DNA from: Micractinium sp. NFX-FRZ
Lineage: Eukaryota > Chlorophyta > Trebouxiophyceae > Chlorellales > Chlorellaceae
Direction of reading: 5' to 3'
DNA length: 64,000 bases
Assembly: GCA_029339195.1 (NCBI GenBank)
Contig: JAPTJF010000019.1
Span: 124,001-188,000 of the forward strand
The notes beneath the pieces were generated by a model. That model was given only the letters and a program-made list of their open reading frames with translations. It searched no databases and was not told the origin of the DNA. Shown in pieces: positions 1-18,722 of this stretch. Positions within the stretch are counted from its first letter, which is position 1; each line of letters starts with the position of its first letter. A program made the position numbers and the translations under genes.

Positions 1-3000
1 GCTGCAGTTCAGCATTCCAGTGCCACGCACCTGCAGCAGCGGGGTGGCTTCAGCCAGGCCATCCAGGCTGGTCAGCCCACAGCCGCTGACGTCCAGCCGC
101 AGCAGGCTAGGCAGAGGGCCCAGCCAGCTGGACAGCCCTGTCAGCCCTGGGTTGCCAGCGAGGCGCAGGCTGGTGAGCTGGGCGCCGGCGCCGCTGCGCA
201 GCCCGGCGGCGGCCAGCGCGGCGGGGGTGAGGCCGTTGTCAGAGAGGTCCAGGTGGCGAAGGGACGCGAGCCCTGCACCGGCGGAAGAGCAGGCAAGTCG
301 GGGGCTGAGTGCTGGGGACTGAAGCGTTTCCGGGTCGGCTCTGCAAGTGTGTTGACAGGTACAGATGTGGAGCATGGGGGTCAGGGCAAGCATGCCAGGG
401 CGAGCATTCCCAACGACGTGTGTGTGCACGCCCGCCACCCGCTCACCTGCCAGGCTGGGCAGGCTGGCGAGGCGGTTGCGCGAGGCATCCAGCACCTCCA
501 ACCTGCACAGCGCCTGCACTCCCAGCAGGCTGCCCAGCTGGTTGCAGCCCGCCCGCAGCTCGCGCAGGCCGTGCAGGGCCGACAGCGCATCGAGGCTGCA
601 CAAGGGCAACAACGAAGGAGATGGATGGATTGTAATCAGATGCAGCGCGATTTCTTGCATACTGCAGAGATGCCTCTGCTTGGTGTTTCATCCCATCAGT
701 GAAGCAGTACAGGTGCAGCCGGTGCTCCCACCTGGTCAGGGCGTTGGTGCTTAGGTTGAGGCTGGCAACAGGGCTGCCGCCTGCCAGCAGCTCCAGGCTA
801 ACCAGCCCTTGGCAGCTCAGGTCCAGGCTGCCTGCTGCCGGTGCCTGCGCCTCCCCCATGCCACCCTGCTCTCCCTCCTCCTCTGAACCTTCCTCCATCC
901 GGCGGGCAGTGCCGGCAACCAGCAGCAGCACGTCCTGCTGCATGGTCCTCCACTCCCTGAACCGTGCCAGAAGCTGCTCTGCTTGTGCAGGAGCTGGAGA
1001 CATGGGTGCACGCTGCGCCTCCTGCTGCCCCTGGAAGAAGCTGCTTGGGTCGCTGCTGCCGCTGCTGCTGGCCACCATGCTCAAGCGGCTGCGGCTCGTG
1101 CTCAGGCGGCCGCTGATGCTGGCACTGGCTGCCCGGCTGCTGCTCACGCTGCTGCTTGAGATGCTGCTGCTGGGCGGGGCCGGTGGCTGCAGAGGGACCA
1201 CCACCACCTGGGCAGCAGCATGCAGTGCCTGCAGGTGTGCTTGGAAGGCTTGGACAGCTGCCAGCAGCGGCGCATCCAGCTCCAGGCTTGCCGCTGCATG
1301 TGCATCCATCAGCCAGCCACGCATCTCAAGGGGCCACGCGCCGCAAGCTGCCGGCGGGTGCAGCAGCGCTTCGACGGGCCCCCGGTCCGCAATGGCGCCT
1401 GCCAGCTGCCGCACGCCAGCCAGCCAGGCCGCCTGCAGCTGCTGCTGGGAAGTGACAGGTGTGTTGAGCTGGGTGCTGCCCTTGGATGTGCCAGCAGCAA
1501 CTCTTTGTTCCCGCTCCGCGTGTGCAGCTTGTGAGGCAAACTCGCAGGCAGCACGGGTGCTGAGCGTCAGCTGCTCCACCGCCTGCTCCCGCCGCCGCAG
1601 CACCTCCCGCTCTGCGGCGTTCACAGCTGCTTGCATGCCCAGCAGGGAGGCAGACCGGCAGAGACTGCGCACAGCTGCCAGGTCGCCCTGCCCCGCGGCC
1701 GCCAGCCGCAGCCGCTGCTCCGCCTCCTGCTGCCGCTGGCGCAGCTGCTCACCACACGTCTGGCGTACCGAGGGGCTGATGTGCAGAGCCTCGGCCGTAG
1801 CCTCTGCCTCCTGGTACTGCTGCAGGCACCCCCTGTGGGCAGCCTGGCGCAGCTCCTCCATGGCAGTGGCCTGCCGCTGCTCCAGCTTCTCTAGCGCCAG
1901 CTCCGCCTCCGCCACCAGCCCCAACTGTGCGGCGTCATGGCAGGCAGCCTCCACCGCCTCCGCCCCTCCCTCTGCCGCCAGCTGCTGCAGCGCGCCCGCC
2001 GTGCGGTGCCGGCGCAGCTGCAGGCCACGCTGCGCCCGCGCCGCGTCGGCGTGCAGCCCGCAGCGCTGCGCCTGCTCTAGCCCGGCTTGGAAGGCCTGAG
2101 AGTCAAAGGGAGAAGCCTCCAGGGCTGCCTGCAGGGCAGCTGCCGCCTCTTGGTTGCGGGCAGCGACGTGTTTCTCTGCTCTGGACAAGAAGGGGGCCGC
2201 CACACCCAGGGCTGCAGCAGCTGCCACAGCTTCCTTGAACTGCAGCAGCGGGCCCCCCTGCACAGCTTGTGTGACGGCCTCCTCTGCTGCCGCCACACGG
2301 GCGGCATACTCGCGGGCTGCCTCACGCCGTGCAATCACCAAATGGCTGTACCGCAGCGCAGCCTTGGTGGCGGCTTGGTAGGCATCCGCACCGCCGCTGG
2401 CGGCAGCGGCACGCAGCACCCGCTCAGCCTGTGCTGCCCGCCGCTCCAGCCCCTCCACCAGCTGTGCCACCTTTGGGCTGCCGCCCAGGGCTGCCAGCTG
2501 CTCCGCTGTCTCCCGTGCCTGCACGAGCTCTCCACCCTCCACGAGGACGTGCAGCTGCAGCAGCAGCGCACGACGCTGCCGGTGGCGCTGCAGCTCCACG
2601 GCGGTGCGCCGCCGGGTGGCCCACCCGCGCCACACAGTCTGGATGCGGGTAGCCGCTGCCACCTCGCGCCGCCGCCCAGGGCTTGCCAAGAAGCGGCGCC
2701 AGGCGCGCCCGATGCGCCCTGCAATGGCAGAACAGCGCTGTCAATTGGTTGCGATGCGGGGCGGCCAGAGAAGTGGTGCTCGGTCTGCACATCCAGATCC
2801 AGGGTCAGCAAAACATCCATGAGATGTCAGCAATGCACATGGTACAACTCAGGTTCAGACTGTCTCACGCATGCAGATGTGGACATGCAACTCACATGCC
2901 GCCATGTGCTGCCAGGCAAACTCCAGCTGCATGCGGCCCAGCTCCGCCTGCCGCTCTGCCCGCTGCCTCTCCCGCTGCGCCTCTGCTGCGCGCTGGCGCA

Positions 3001-3732
3001 GCAGCATGGCGTCCAGCTCGGCGCGCTGAGCCTGCAGGCAAGTTATCAAGAAGAGTGTCATACAGTGCAGCGCAGCCATGGGACAAGCAGGGCACAGCCA
3101 GCTGCCGGCCCGGCCAGTGCCGGTGCCAGGCCCTGGCAACCCAGCGCCCTTCCTTCAGTTCCAGCGCACCACGAAACCTCTTCCGCCGGTCTGCCCAGCA
3201 CCCCCCGCACCCTGCCCACCTCTGCCTCCCGCACTGCGGCATCCGCGTCTCTCAGTTCCGCGCTGCGCTGCTGCTTGTCTGCCGCTGCCGCCTCCCGCCC
3301 AATGCCGACGTCAAGTGAGATGAGGAGACGTGCGGTGGGCGGCACGCTGCTGCCATTGGGGCCATCAGCAGGAGCCACAGCAGCTGTGGGCGCTGCAATA
3401 TGTGTCTGCTGGGAGGCCGCCTCAAATGCTGCAGCAGCCTGCACCACGACCCGCCCTTCATCGCCAGCCGTGCCCGGCTGCAAGTGGGCCCAGCCGGAGC
3501 TGGGTGGGCGCATGCCGCCCTCCAGTGCTGTTCCACGCCCCTCCAGAAGCTCCCTCAGAGCGGCAATGGCACCATGGCGCGCCGGCATGCACTCCTCGGC
3601 GTCGTCAGACGAATCGGCGGTTGGCGAGCGGGAGCGGTGCCGCCTCTCCGTTGCCCGCCGCCGCTCCGCCAGGCGGGCCAGCCGGTCGGCCAAGGCCGCC
3701 TCGGACGGCGGGGTGGTGTCGTGCGCCTCCAT
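1..3732 (-). CDS. Leucine-rich-repeat and IQ-motif coiled-coil protein, C-terminus beyond the left edge
   Basis: The start is the Met at 3732. Exon 1 encodes an Arg/Glu/Ala-rich region down to about 3220. A second exon (about 3030-2890) is a charged coiled coil. A very long third exon starts near 2720 and opens with an IQ motif (A-T-R-I-Q-T-V-W-R-G-W), a calmodulin/EF-hand binding site. About 550 residues of Ala/Gln/Glu-rich helical sequence follow, then a Ser-rich linker and the first LRR (S-L-D-L-S-C near 830). Further LRR exons are about 597-447 and 272-31. The donor at 31/30 is followed by intron, so the rest lies outside the window. The architecture recalls LRRIQ-type scaffolds, some of them ciliary or centrosomal; that family link is inference. 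It is divergent from CcdA, with 252 bases between start codons. Confidence 0.75.
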
Positions 3733-3984
3733 CCAAAACTGTGCCGCGGTTCACGCCAATGTGCAGAGGCCGCAAGTCAAAGATGGGGCTCCGACATCAG
3801 CAACCGGAGGTCGTTCGCCTCCCCCCGTTGCTTACAATGAGAAAATTGAAGCCGTTTTCTGTTTTCGGAGCCAAGGAAAGGAAGTGCTGGCACCACATCA
3901 CCATCCCTTCCCTCCCTCCCTCGCCCATCTTGCTCACACCCAGCCATTCGGTAGCCCTCATTTCGCAGGCCAATCACACACACC
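3733..3984. promoter_or_regulatory. Short divergent promoter region
   Basis: These 252 bases separate the start codons of the LRR/IQ gene (leftward) and the CcdA gene (rightward), so both 5' UTRs and promoters must lie here or overlap the genes. I see no clear TATA box. The stretch is less GC-rich than its flanks around 3830-3960. Confidence 0.5.
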
Positions 3985-5827
3985 ATGGCCTGTCGGATGT
4001 GCTCAAGCGGCAGGGCACTCGCTGCCTATCGCGCGCCCACCCGGCCTGGGCTGCCAGCGGGCCGCCGCCAACGGTGTGCCCCCGTCTGCGCGATCGCTGA
4101 TCACTTCCTGCAGCTGGACGCACCGGCCCTGCAAGCGGCGGGGGCGGCGGTAGCTGGAGCGGCGACGGCAGCGGCCGCCGCACTGCCTGCAGCAGCCGCA
4201 GTGACGTCAGCACAGCCGGTGCTGGGCGAGCTATCGGCGACTGGCCTGTTCGAGCTGGTCAACCAGGCCAACGCTCTGGTGGAGCAGCAGCTGACGGGGC
4301 TGTCCCCGGTCTCCTTTGCCGTTGTGCTTGGGGCAGGCCTGCTCACCTCCCTGTCGCCCTGCACCCTCAGTGTGCTGCCACTCACCATTGGCTACATTGG
4401 CGGCTACTCGACTGGCGGCAGCAACGCTGCAAGCAGTGGCAATGGAAGCAGGAGCAGCAGCGCCGCGAGCAGTGGCAGCAGCGAGCAGGAGGCAAGCAGC
4501 GAATCTGCCAGCACAGACGGCAGCAGCGGCAGCAGCAGCGCAGCGGGCCGTGCCCGAGCCAGCAGCAGCAGCGGCAGCGAGACCAGCCTCGTACTGCGAG
4601 CCGGCGCGTTCTCAGCAGGGCTGGCCACCACGCTTGCGGCGCTAGGAGTGGCGTCCTCCATGTTGGGTGGCGCCTACGGCCAGGTGCGTGCGCGGCAGCT
4701 GCTGCAGCCCAGCTGTGCCTACCATCCAGAACACGCGCCCGGTCACCTTGAAGCAACATGGGTCAACACACCATGGCTGCCGTGCAGCGGCGGCTGGCCT
4801 GTGTGCTGCCCCAGTGCACCACCCCTCTCTCCGCCTGCCTGCTCCTCGTCCCGCCCCTCACCTGCTGGAAGTGTTCACCTGTCGGCACCCCACCCCACCC
4901 CTGACTGCCCCCTTCCTCCCATCCAACTCCCCAACCCCCTTGCCGCCTGCGCAGATCGGCGACGGCCTGCCCATTGCGGTCAGCTTGGTGGCTGTCGCCA
5001 TGGGGCTCAACCTTCTGGAGCTGCTGCCCCTGCGCCTGCCCTCATTGGACGTTGACGTGCGCACCCTGGGGCTGCCGCCCGCGGCACAGGCCTACTTGGC
5101 AGGTGAGCTGTGCAGGCGGCCACAGCGGGGCGGTGCCACTGTGCAATGTGCATCGCACGGGGGGCGTGGATTGCAGGCAGTAGCCGGACCGGGCCAGGCT
5201 CTGCCAGGCATTTCCCTGCCCTTGCATGGTGCTTCCCCAATCCCTCACCAGTGCCTGCAAACTTGCCCTTCCCACCCCCTCCTCCCACTCAGGCCTGACG
5301 TTTGCACTGGCAGCCAGCCCGTGCAGCACCCCAATCCTGGCCACGCTCCTGGCCTACGTCAGCACCACCCGCGACCCAGTGACGGGTGAGGCAGCTGCCA
5401 GGCAGCTGCCTGGGTGGGTAACGATGCCTAGGCCGGGCAAGCATTGCAGGGATGAAGTGCCTGGCTGGTCTCCCTGCCTGCCTGCCCGCCCAGCTCACCA
5501 TATAGTGCCCACTTCCGGTGCAGCTCAGCAGGCCCGGGCCCAGCACAACTAGCATGTTGTTAAAACCACCTGTCCCTGCTGCTGCTCACCGTGCCGCCCC
5601 GCCCTCTTCCCTCCCAAACCACCGGCCCACCCCTCGCAGGCGCCGCCCTGCTGTTTGCCTACACCCTGGGGTACGTGTCCCCCCTGCTGGCGGCTGCCCT
5701 GTTCACAGGCGCCCTGCAGCGCATCCTGTCTGTGCGGCAGTGGAGCGCCTGGGTCACACCCGCCTCTGGCGTGCTGCTGCTGGCTGGCGGCACGTACGGG
5801 CTGCTGTCACGGCTGGTGCCTGCGTGA
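3985..5827 (+). CDS. CCDA: Plastid CcdA-type thiol/disulfide transporter (cytochrome c biogenesis)
   Basis: CcdA carries reducing equivalents across the thylakoid membrane to keep apocytochrome haem-binding cysteines reduced for c-type cytochrome assembly. Exons are 3985-4683, 4955-5102, 5293-5385 and 5640-5827 (375 aa, all GT-AG). The N-terminus (about 60 aa, rich in Arg and Ala) suits a transit peptide. The two redox cysteines are visible in the family motifs [10 protein letters not shown] (exon 1) and A-S-P-C-S-T-P (exon 3), and the membrane segments match DsbD/CcdA. A Ser/Gly/Ala-rich insertion of about 58 residues follows Y-I-G-G-Y-S in the first hydrophilic loop, beyond what bacterial CcdA has. 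The gene converges on the unknown gene downstream. Confidence 0.9.
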
Positions 5828-6238
5828 CGCAGCTGGTCGGGTGCTGATGTGTGCCGGGGAAGGCAGATGCCACCACCACGCCTGTGCTCCTCTTGCTGCT
5901 CTCAAGTCGTGTAAGCTTTGGGGTTGGTGGCGCGCCAACTTGTTGGCTGTGAACAATCACGTTGTGAGCGATGCATGAGCTCCAGGCGCAGACAGCGGTG
6001 ACCTATGTGACATGAGGCGCCAGGATTGAGTGGCCAAGTAGGGAGGGACAAGGATAAACCGACAAAAAGTACGGGGCAGTTGAAGGATGAGAACATGGGG
6101 AGTGGAGAAGACGGCAGGGTAGGGGAAGGGACCAACCATATGCACGAAAAGAATCGACATGTTGCGACAAGATACGGCGCGCAGGCGGCTTGTCCAGCCA
6201 CCGCTGCGCCATGCTGGGGGCACCGCAGCAGCCTGCTG
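5828..6238. other. Convergent intergenic region
   Basis: This stretch holds the 3' ends of CcdA and of the leftward unknown gene. Apart from the CcdA poly(A) signal I see nothing coding. It is noticeably richer in A and G around 6020-6180 than its surroundings. Confidence 0.5.
5910..5914 (+). terminator. TGTAA poly(A) signal for CcdA
   Basis: TGTAA, the usual green-algal polyadenylation signal, lies 83 bases after the CcdA stop codon. Confidence 0.6.
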
Positions 6239-9200
6239 CTAAGTAGCGGCATGCCCCGCTGCTGCTGGGACCACATGCACATCGACGGCAGGGCCGCACA
6301 TGGCTGCCGCTGCCGCTGCCGCCGCCTGCATGTGCAGCCCCGCCGCCGCTTGCGGCTGCGCCTCCCCCAGCAGCGGCACCGTAGCATTCAGGCAGGCGGC
6401 CACTGTTGCCAGGTCAATGGCGGCCGCCAGCATGGGGGCCCCCTCGGCTGCCCGCTGCGCCGAGTTGGCCACAGCAGCTGCCGCCAGCGCCGCAGCGCGC
6501 TCGCGCTGCGCCACCATCACCGCCGGCATCGCGCTCGCCACCACCCCCGTGTGCTGGGGGGCCGCCGCCTCCAGCAGCCCCAGCGCCTCCTGAGCCGCCG
6601 CCTTGGACTGCTCAGCTGTGAAGTCCAACACCATGACCTCTGGCAGCTCGTGACCCACCGACACCTCAGCGTAGCCCAGCATGGCCCCCGCCCCTGCACT
6701 GCCCGCTGTGGTCATGCCGCCCTGCGCACACTCGTCGGCAGCACCCGTGGTGGCCAGAGTGGTGCCGTCCACCGACCCCTCCTCTGCCTGCTGCTGCTGC
6801 TGCTGCTGCGTCGTCTGCTGCTGCGACTGCGTCGCCTGCGTGTGCTGCGTGTGCTGCTGGGAGGAGTCTGCCTTGCGGTCGGGCCGCCCCGAGGGCAGCT
6901 CCATCCCCAAATTCCTGCACAGGCCACAACAGGGAGGGCGGAGCAGCGCACGCTCGTATGCCCCGACTGAAACCCTGGAAGCAGCCGCATCCGCTGATGG
7001 CGTTCCCGTGCATGAGCTGGGTGCTGCAGCAAGCACACAAGGGCGGGGAGCACAAGCACGTGCCGGCCTCCCCCCGCTTGCTTGCCTGGCCACGCGCGAC
7101 ACCGTGGTGGCGCAGTGCCCGTGATAGAAGCAGATGTCCTGCGGCAACAACAAGGGGTGGAAGTGGGCAGCACACGTGCGTGGGCCGGCGTCGTTGCGTG
7201 GGGGAATGGTGGCGCAGGGCGTCGCGCAGAAGCAGGCGTGCGGCAGCAGAGGATGTGCGCAGGCACATGAGGGAGTCAGCCGTGCTACTGGAAGGTGCCG
7301 GTGCATTGGTGCCACGTGCAACTTACAAGTGTGAGGCACACAAGCACAGCGGGCAGGCGGCTTGCATCTAAAAAACTTGGATGCTTGACAACCGCAGGAC
7401 AACACCTGACCAACTGCTTGGTCACCCGCCCAGCCACATACCCGCAGGCTGAGGCGTGCCGTGATGAGGTGGCGGACCAGGAAGTCCTTGGACAGCTCCG
7501 CCTTGCGGTTGCGAGGGTCTGCAGGGCAGGGGCGAGAGAGTGGGCGCCAGCAGGGCTGAGGTTTCACAGAGCTGGCACGCAGGGCTGTGTAGCTAAGTCC
7601 TGGGTTTTGAGGGTCTGCGGAGCAAGGAAGAGGGGGGCCCATGCAGTGCTGGGAGACGCGGAGAGGGCCAGGACAGGGCGAGGCAGGTGGGGACGCAGTA
7701 GGAGGAATGGCGGGGCATGGGTCGCACTGGTTGTGCCCCCTGTTTGGATCACCCAGCCGGCAGCCAGGCCCAGCAGCAGGGCGAGAAGAGCCATCCAGCA
7801 AGGCACCAGTCTGCGCTCGCAACTCCCCGCCCACCCACCTGTTTCGTCATTCTTCCGCCGCCGCCCGCGCTTGGAGGCCGCCCGCTTGTCCTCCTCACTC
7901 AGCGGGGGCGCACCGCAGCCGGGGCACAGCGCCGGCATGCCGCCCTTGCGCTTCCCCAGCCGCCCGCTGGCGCCGCCTCGAGGCTTCCGCGCCGGCAGTG
8001 CAGTGGCCCCGCCTGCTGCGGCAGCCGCAGCACTGCCTGCCGCCCCGCCGCCGCCAGCCGCTGCCCCGCCAAAGGCGGTCGCAACCGTGCCCCCGGCATC
8101 GAGATGCGCGAAAGCCATGGCAATCTCCGGCTGGTACTCAATCACTCCCGTGGTGGACCCACGCTCCTGCATCAGCTCGTTGAGCAGAGCCGCCTCGCTG
8201 GCGGTGGGCGAGTTGGGCGCCTCCGGCAGCTGCCCCTCCTCATCATCCTCATCCTCATCGCTGACCTCCTCATCCTCACCATCGGTACCCCCCGCTTCTG
8301 CAGTCTCTTCCTCCGCCTCCTCTTTACGCAGGGTGCGCACGCTGCCGCTGCGCACGCCGCCGGTGCCGCTAATGCCCTTGGCTGCTGGTGCTGCCGCCGG
8401 CGCCCTGGCTGCTGCTGCAGCCGCTGCTGCGCCCGCCGTGGCCGTGGCAACAGCAGGGAGCCCATGTGCGTGCAGCGAGCCCTGTGCACCTGCGCCTGAC
8501 TGCTGCTGTTCAGATTGCTCCTGTGACCGCCGCTGCTGTTTTGGCTGCTGCTGCGGCTGCTGCTGCCGTTGCTGCTGCTGCTGCTGCTGCTCCTGTTGCT
8601 GCTGCATGACCGGTGGGCTGCTGCCACCGGCCACCAACTGCAGGGGTGCCCTCCCAAAGGGCCCGCCAAGGATGTCGAAGGCATGCTGGCCCACCACTGC
8701 TGCCGCCACCGCTGTTGTCGCCGACACCTGCTGCGGCGACGGCGGCAGGAGCGGGGCGGGCAGCTGTGGCAGCGCAGCAGGCTGCCCGGCAATGCAAAAC
8801 CGGTACAGGCGGCCTGCCAGCGATGCCGACAGCTCTGCAGGCAGCGGCAGCTCGCCAGTCGTTGCCTGCTGCTGCTGTGCATGCAGCGGCGCAGTAGCGC
8901 TTTGTGAGGCTGCCCGCCGCGGGCGCTTGGGTGCTGGCGACGGGTGCTCGCCATTGGCAGCGTTGCTAACCAGCAGCGGCAGCGGCGCGACTGTCAGCGT
9001 CTGCCCCTGCTGCAGCTGCGCCAGGGCTGATAGCAGCGCCCCCACATCGCCTGTGCTTGTGACGCTTTCGCCCGCCGCTGTCGCCGGGCAAGTGAGGCCT
9101 CCTGCTGGCACAGCTGCCTCCAGCTCGCCCGCGCGCCGCTTCGCCGTGGTAGGCGTCAAGCTGCCGCTGCCGTGCCTGTCCCCGCCTGCGCCCTGCTCAT

Positions 9201-9258
9201 GCTGGACAGAAGACACCAGCACCGGCTGCAGGGCATGCGCAGTCACCAAGGGCTGCAC
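6239..9258 (-). CDS. Unrecognised Gln/Ala-rich, probably nuclear protein
   Basis: I do not recognise this family. Exon 1 runs 9258-7839 (Met first, 473 codons). It holds a Lys/Arg patch (A-P-K-R-P-R-R), polyglutamine around 8510-8610, an acidic Glu/Asp run around 8220-8330, a small C-P-G-C-G knuckle and a basic stretch (K-R-G-R-R-R-K) that could be a nuclear signal. Exon 2 (7518-7442) encodes a compact charged segment (S-K-D-F-L-V-R-H-L-I-T). The last exon begins near 6914 or slightly upstream and ends at the TAG at 6239-6241. It is again Gln- then Ala-rich. The phase between exons 2 and 3 does not match with the obvious sites, so a small exon is probably missing from my model. Polyglutamine, acidic and basic blocks suggest a transcription or chromatin factor; that is inference. 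Confidence 0.55.
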
Positions 9259-11148
9259 AGCGGGGACGCAAGGACGGCGAGTGAGTCGTGCAACGGACAG
9301 CTGCTAACGGCGGCGGAAGGTGCTTGGGCGGCAGCAGCCCAGGCGATGGCAAGAGCAGAGTGCGCCATCAGCCGCAAGCCACCACCCCAAACCCACCAGT
9401 GGAGCAGCTGGCGCGACGAGCAGGGTCGCCGCAGGTGAGGGGCCGCTTGGTGGGGTCGCCGGCAGCTGTGCCGCGTCCTACAAGCGGGTCGGGGGCCCGT
9501 GTGCTACGGCTACTTGAGTCGTGTGAAGGGTGCAGGAAGGAGAATACCGCTACTTCCAACAAAAAGGTGCGTAGCATTTCCCCTTGCTGCAGAAGGCTTG
9601 CCCCTTTGCTGGCCCCAGACTACCCGCCGTGCTTACCTGCATGGTTTGGTGACCCCACGCGGGCTCAGTGCGGGCCCCGCAAAGCGCCGAGCGAGAGTCA
9701 GGTCGGTGACCACAGGAGCCAAAACGGGTTGGTGCGGCTGCCGTTCGGCAGGAATTGCTAGTTGCAACGCGCCTTGAGATGCAGAATGTAGGAGCGACAA
9801 ACGTACCTGGCTGCAGGTGTGAAGGTAGCCATGCTGCGTCGGGGCGGCCACCTTCCCGGCCTGCATGCGCCCGCTCATGCTGGCACCTTACTGTGCAAGC
9901 AGCCATAAGCAAGTGCATTTGATGCTGCTCACATACTCGAGACTAACACTGGGTACTGGGTACTGGGGTCACGCACACATACTTGCAGCCAACTAGGTAT
10001 GTGCAGTAGCCACACCACATCTACTCCTGACACCCGCGTTGGCTTGCTTGTTTTGTCCCTTGCCACATGCAGGCTACCCTGGGCGACCTCAGCGACACAG
10101 TATATGCGTGGAGGTTAGTGGGCACTTGGTGGGTGTGTCATGCATGCTAGGCTCCTGGAAGAGGTGGCGGCAGGGTGAGGTGCGCTTTTGGCGGAACGAC
10201 AAAGGCAGGCACAAGAGCTTGGAGGCAACGCAGGAAGCTGAGGCAGCACGCGAAATGTGCTCCTTATGACGGCTGGTTTCTGCGAGGTTATCAACACTTA
10301 GGGAATTGGCAGGGCATCTGTGCTAACACAGTGCCCAGCCGTGGTCGATCAACTGCCTACTTGGCGGGCAGCGAAGCACCGCCTGCTGAACAAAGGGAAC
10401 ATGGGACTGTGTGGGAGTGAGACTACGGCAGCTGGTATGGGTCTCAGACTCAGTCCCGAATGCACCAACTCTGGCCCCTGCCATGGCTGCACAGGGAGCT
10501 GTGCAACGCCCATGATGTGTGCGCTGCTTGGTGCCGCTCATGGATGTGCTGTTCCTCCACAAACCCTGATGTCATGACATCGAGGTTAACATCACACCTG
10601 CATGTTGATTCACGCTCTTTCGCTCGCTTCTTGAATCTTCTGAAACTGCCGTGAGGACCAGGAGCTCGAATCCAGACACCCAATCAGCGACCGCCCAAGC
10701 CGAGAGGTTTGTGAGATCATGAGCTGACGGGTCGCATTGCTCCAAGTGCCATGCAGGCCCATGGGCAGTTCTGACCTCGGCCTCAGCGGCCTGGAACCAT
10801 GAAAGTAGCAGCGTGATTTATTCTGGTGTGTGCACCATCCTCCGCTTCGCCCCCGCATACATCTGTTTGGGTGCGCTATCAGCTGCCAGCACTTGCCCCA
10901 CCACAGCCCCACCGCCTATATGTGCTCCAGGGATGGGGTGCTGGCTCGCATGAGCGCTGGTGTTTTCTTTTGATAATGAGCACTTGCACTGCTGGATTGA
11001 TTGCAGCTGGCGAGGGCAGGTTCAGCTGCTTGTATCGCTGCGATTACACTGCACAACTCTTGCCAGGTGGCGGTGGCGCCACATGAACTTCATGGCACGA
11101 AGCCAAGCCCAGCGGCGGCAGCCAGCTCTCACAAGTTGTTTGATCGCC
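9259..11148. other. Long intergenic region between divergent genes
   Basis: This 1.9-kb stretch separates the start codons of the unknown leftward gene and galactokinase. It must contain both promoters and possibly upstream non-coding exons. I found no convincing gene: the open frames are short and resemble nothing I know. GC content drops around 9900-11000. It contains the perfect 14-base palindrome listed separately. Confidence 0.5.
10568..10581. repeat. 14-bp perfect palindrome
   Basis: GATGTCATGACATC equals its own reverse complement. It lies about 570 bases upstream of the galactokinase ATG and could be a dimeric (for example bZIP-like) binding site, but a chance palindrome is equally possible. 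Confidence 0.3.
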
Positions 11149-17960
<6,812 letters not shown>

Positions 17961-18209
17961 AGAGGGGGTGTGTGAGGGTCGCAGGCGGGCCGGAGGGAGG
18001 GCAGGCAAGAGATGCACAGCACGGCACGGCCTCAATGCCAGGTGGCGACCTGTGTGGTAGCAAAGTGCGGTCGGGCCCGAGGAGCATGCAGCGGCTGGGA
18101 GGCTGGAGCGCGAGCACGCCTGCCTCCCTTGCAGTGTCGCCAAGCTTGCAACATCCAGCACTGCTGACGGCGCAGTTTTCAAGAGACGGAATTCCTTACT
18201 CTGCAAGTT

Positions 18210-18214
18210 TGTAA
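18210..18214 (+). terminator. TGTAA poly(A) signal for galactokinase
   Basis: TGTAA lies 250 bases after the galactokinase stop codon. Confidence 0.55.
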
Positions 18215-18286
18215 AGCAAAGCAGACCGATGCAGATTCTGCCCAGTGCCGCTGCCTTGTGTTGCCCTGTGCCAGTGCTGTGGCTGT

Positions 18287-18291
18287 TTACA
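18287..18291 (-). terminator. TGTAA poly(A) signal, possibly for pirin copy 1
   Basis: TGTAA on the minus strand lies about 430 bases beyond the pirin 1 stop. The equivalent signal of pirin 2 is at nearly the same distance, which supports the assignment. Confidence 0.45.
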
Positions 18292-18722
18292 TTGTGTTGC
18301 TGTCAACACATTATCAAATCTTGAGAGCTTCTCAAGCAGCTGACATGGTGGGTAGGAGGAGTGTGCTGCAGACAGGGTACAGGTGATATGAAAGCGCGAT
18401 ATGGCATGGCTGCAACCCTGTGCATGCCCGGGCTTGCGGGTCTGAGGGGGCTGGCAGCATGTGATGGAAAGGGGCTAGCGACGCGGCGCAAGTAAACGCC
18501 AGGGCGAGCACTAGCCAGTGAAGAGGCGGGTCAACAGTACATGTGAGATCGCACACTGTGCAGGTGCAGGTGCGGATTCATTGGTCAATTCTAGCCATGG
18601 AGCCCAACAGGCCAGCAGCTGAGGTGGACGTGAGGTGTTGAGAGCTGGGCGGGGATCACGGTCCGGCAACATCTGCCCCCGCCGCCTGCAACCCCTGCTC
18701 ACTCTTCTCTCCTCGTTTCACC

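Larger units (their letters stand above)
17961..18722. other. Convergent intergenic region with two poly(A) signals
   Basis: This is the 3' flank shared by galactokinase (+) and pirin copy 1 (-). TGTAA at 18210 serves galactokinase. TTACA at 18287-18291 (TGTAA on the minus strand) could serve pirin 1. Parts of 18290-18640 resemble the flank downstream of pirin 2 (22260-22640), for example the shared GATTCATTGGTCA-type string, so the flank was probably duplicated with the gene. Confidence 0.5.

Noticed and set aside
2087..4153. 688-codon plus-strand open frame
   Set aside because: It is antisense to the LRR/IQ gene exons and the CcdA start. GC-rich codon usage opens long antisense frames; no recognisable domain.
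7295..9307. 670-codon plus-strand open frame
   Set aside because: It is the antisense shadow of the unknown Gln-rich protein; its Cys/Ser/Ala runs are the complement of CAG/GCN repeats.
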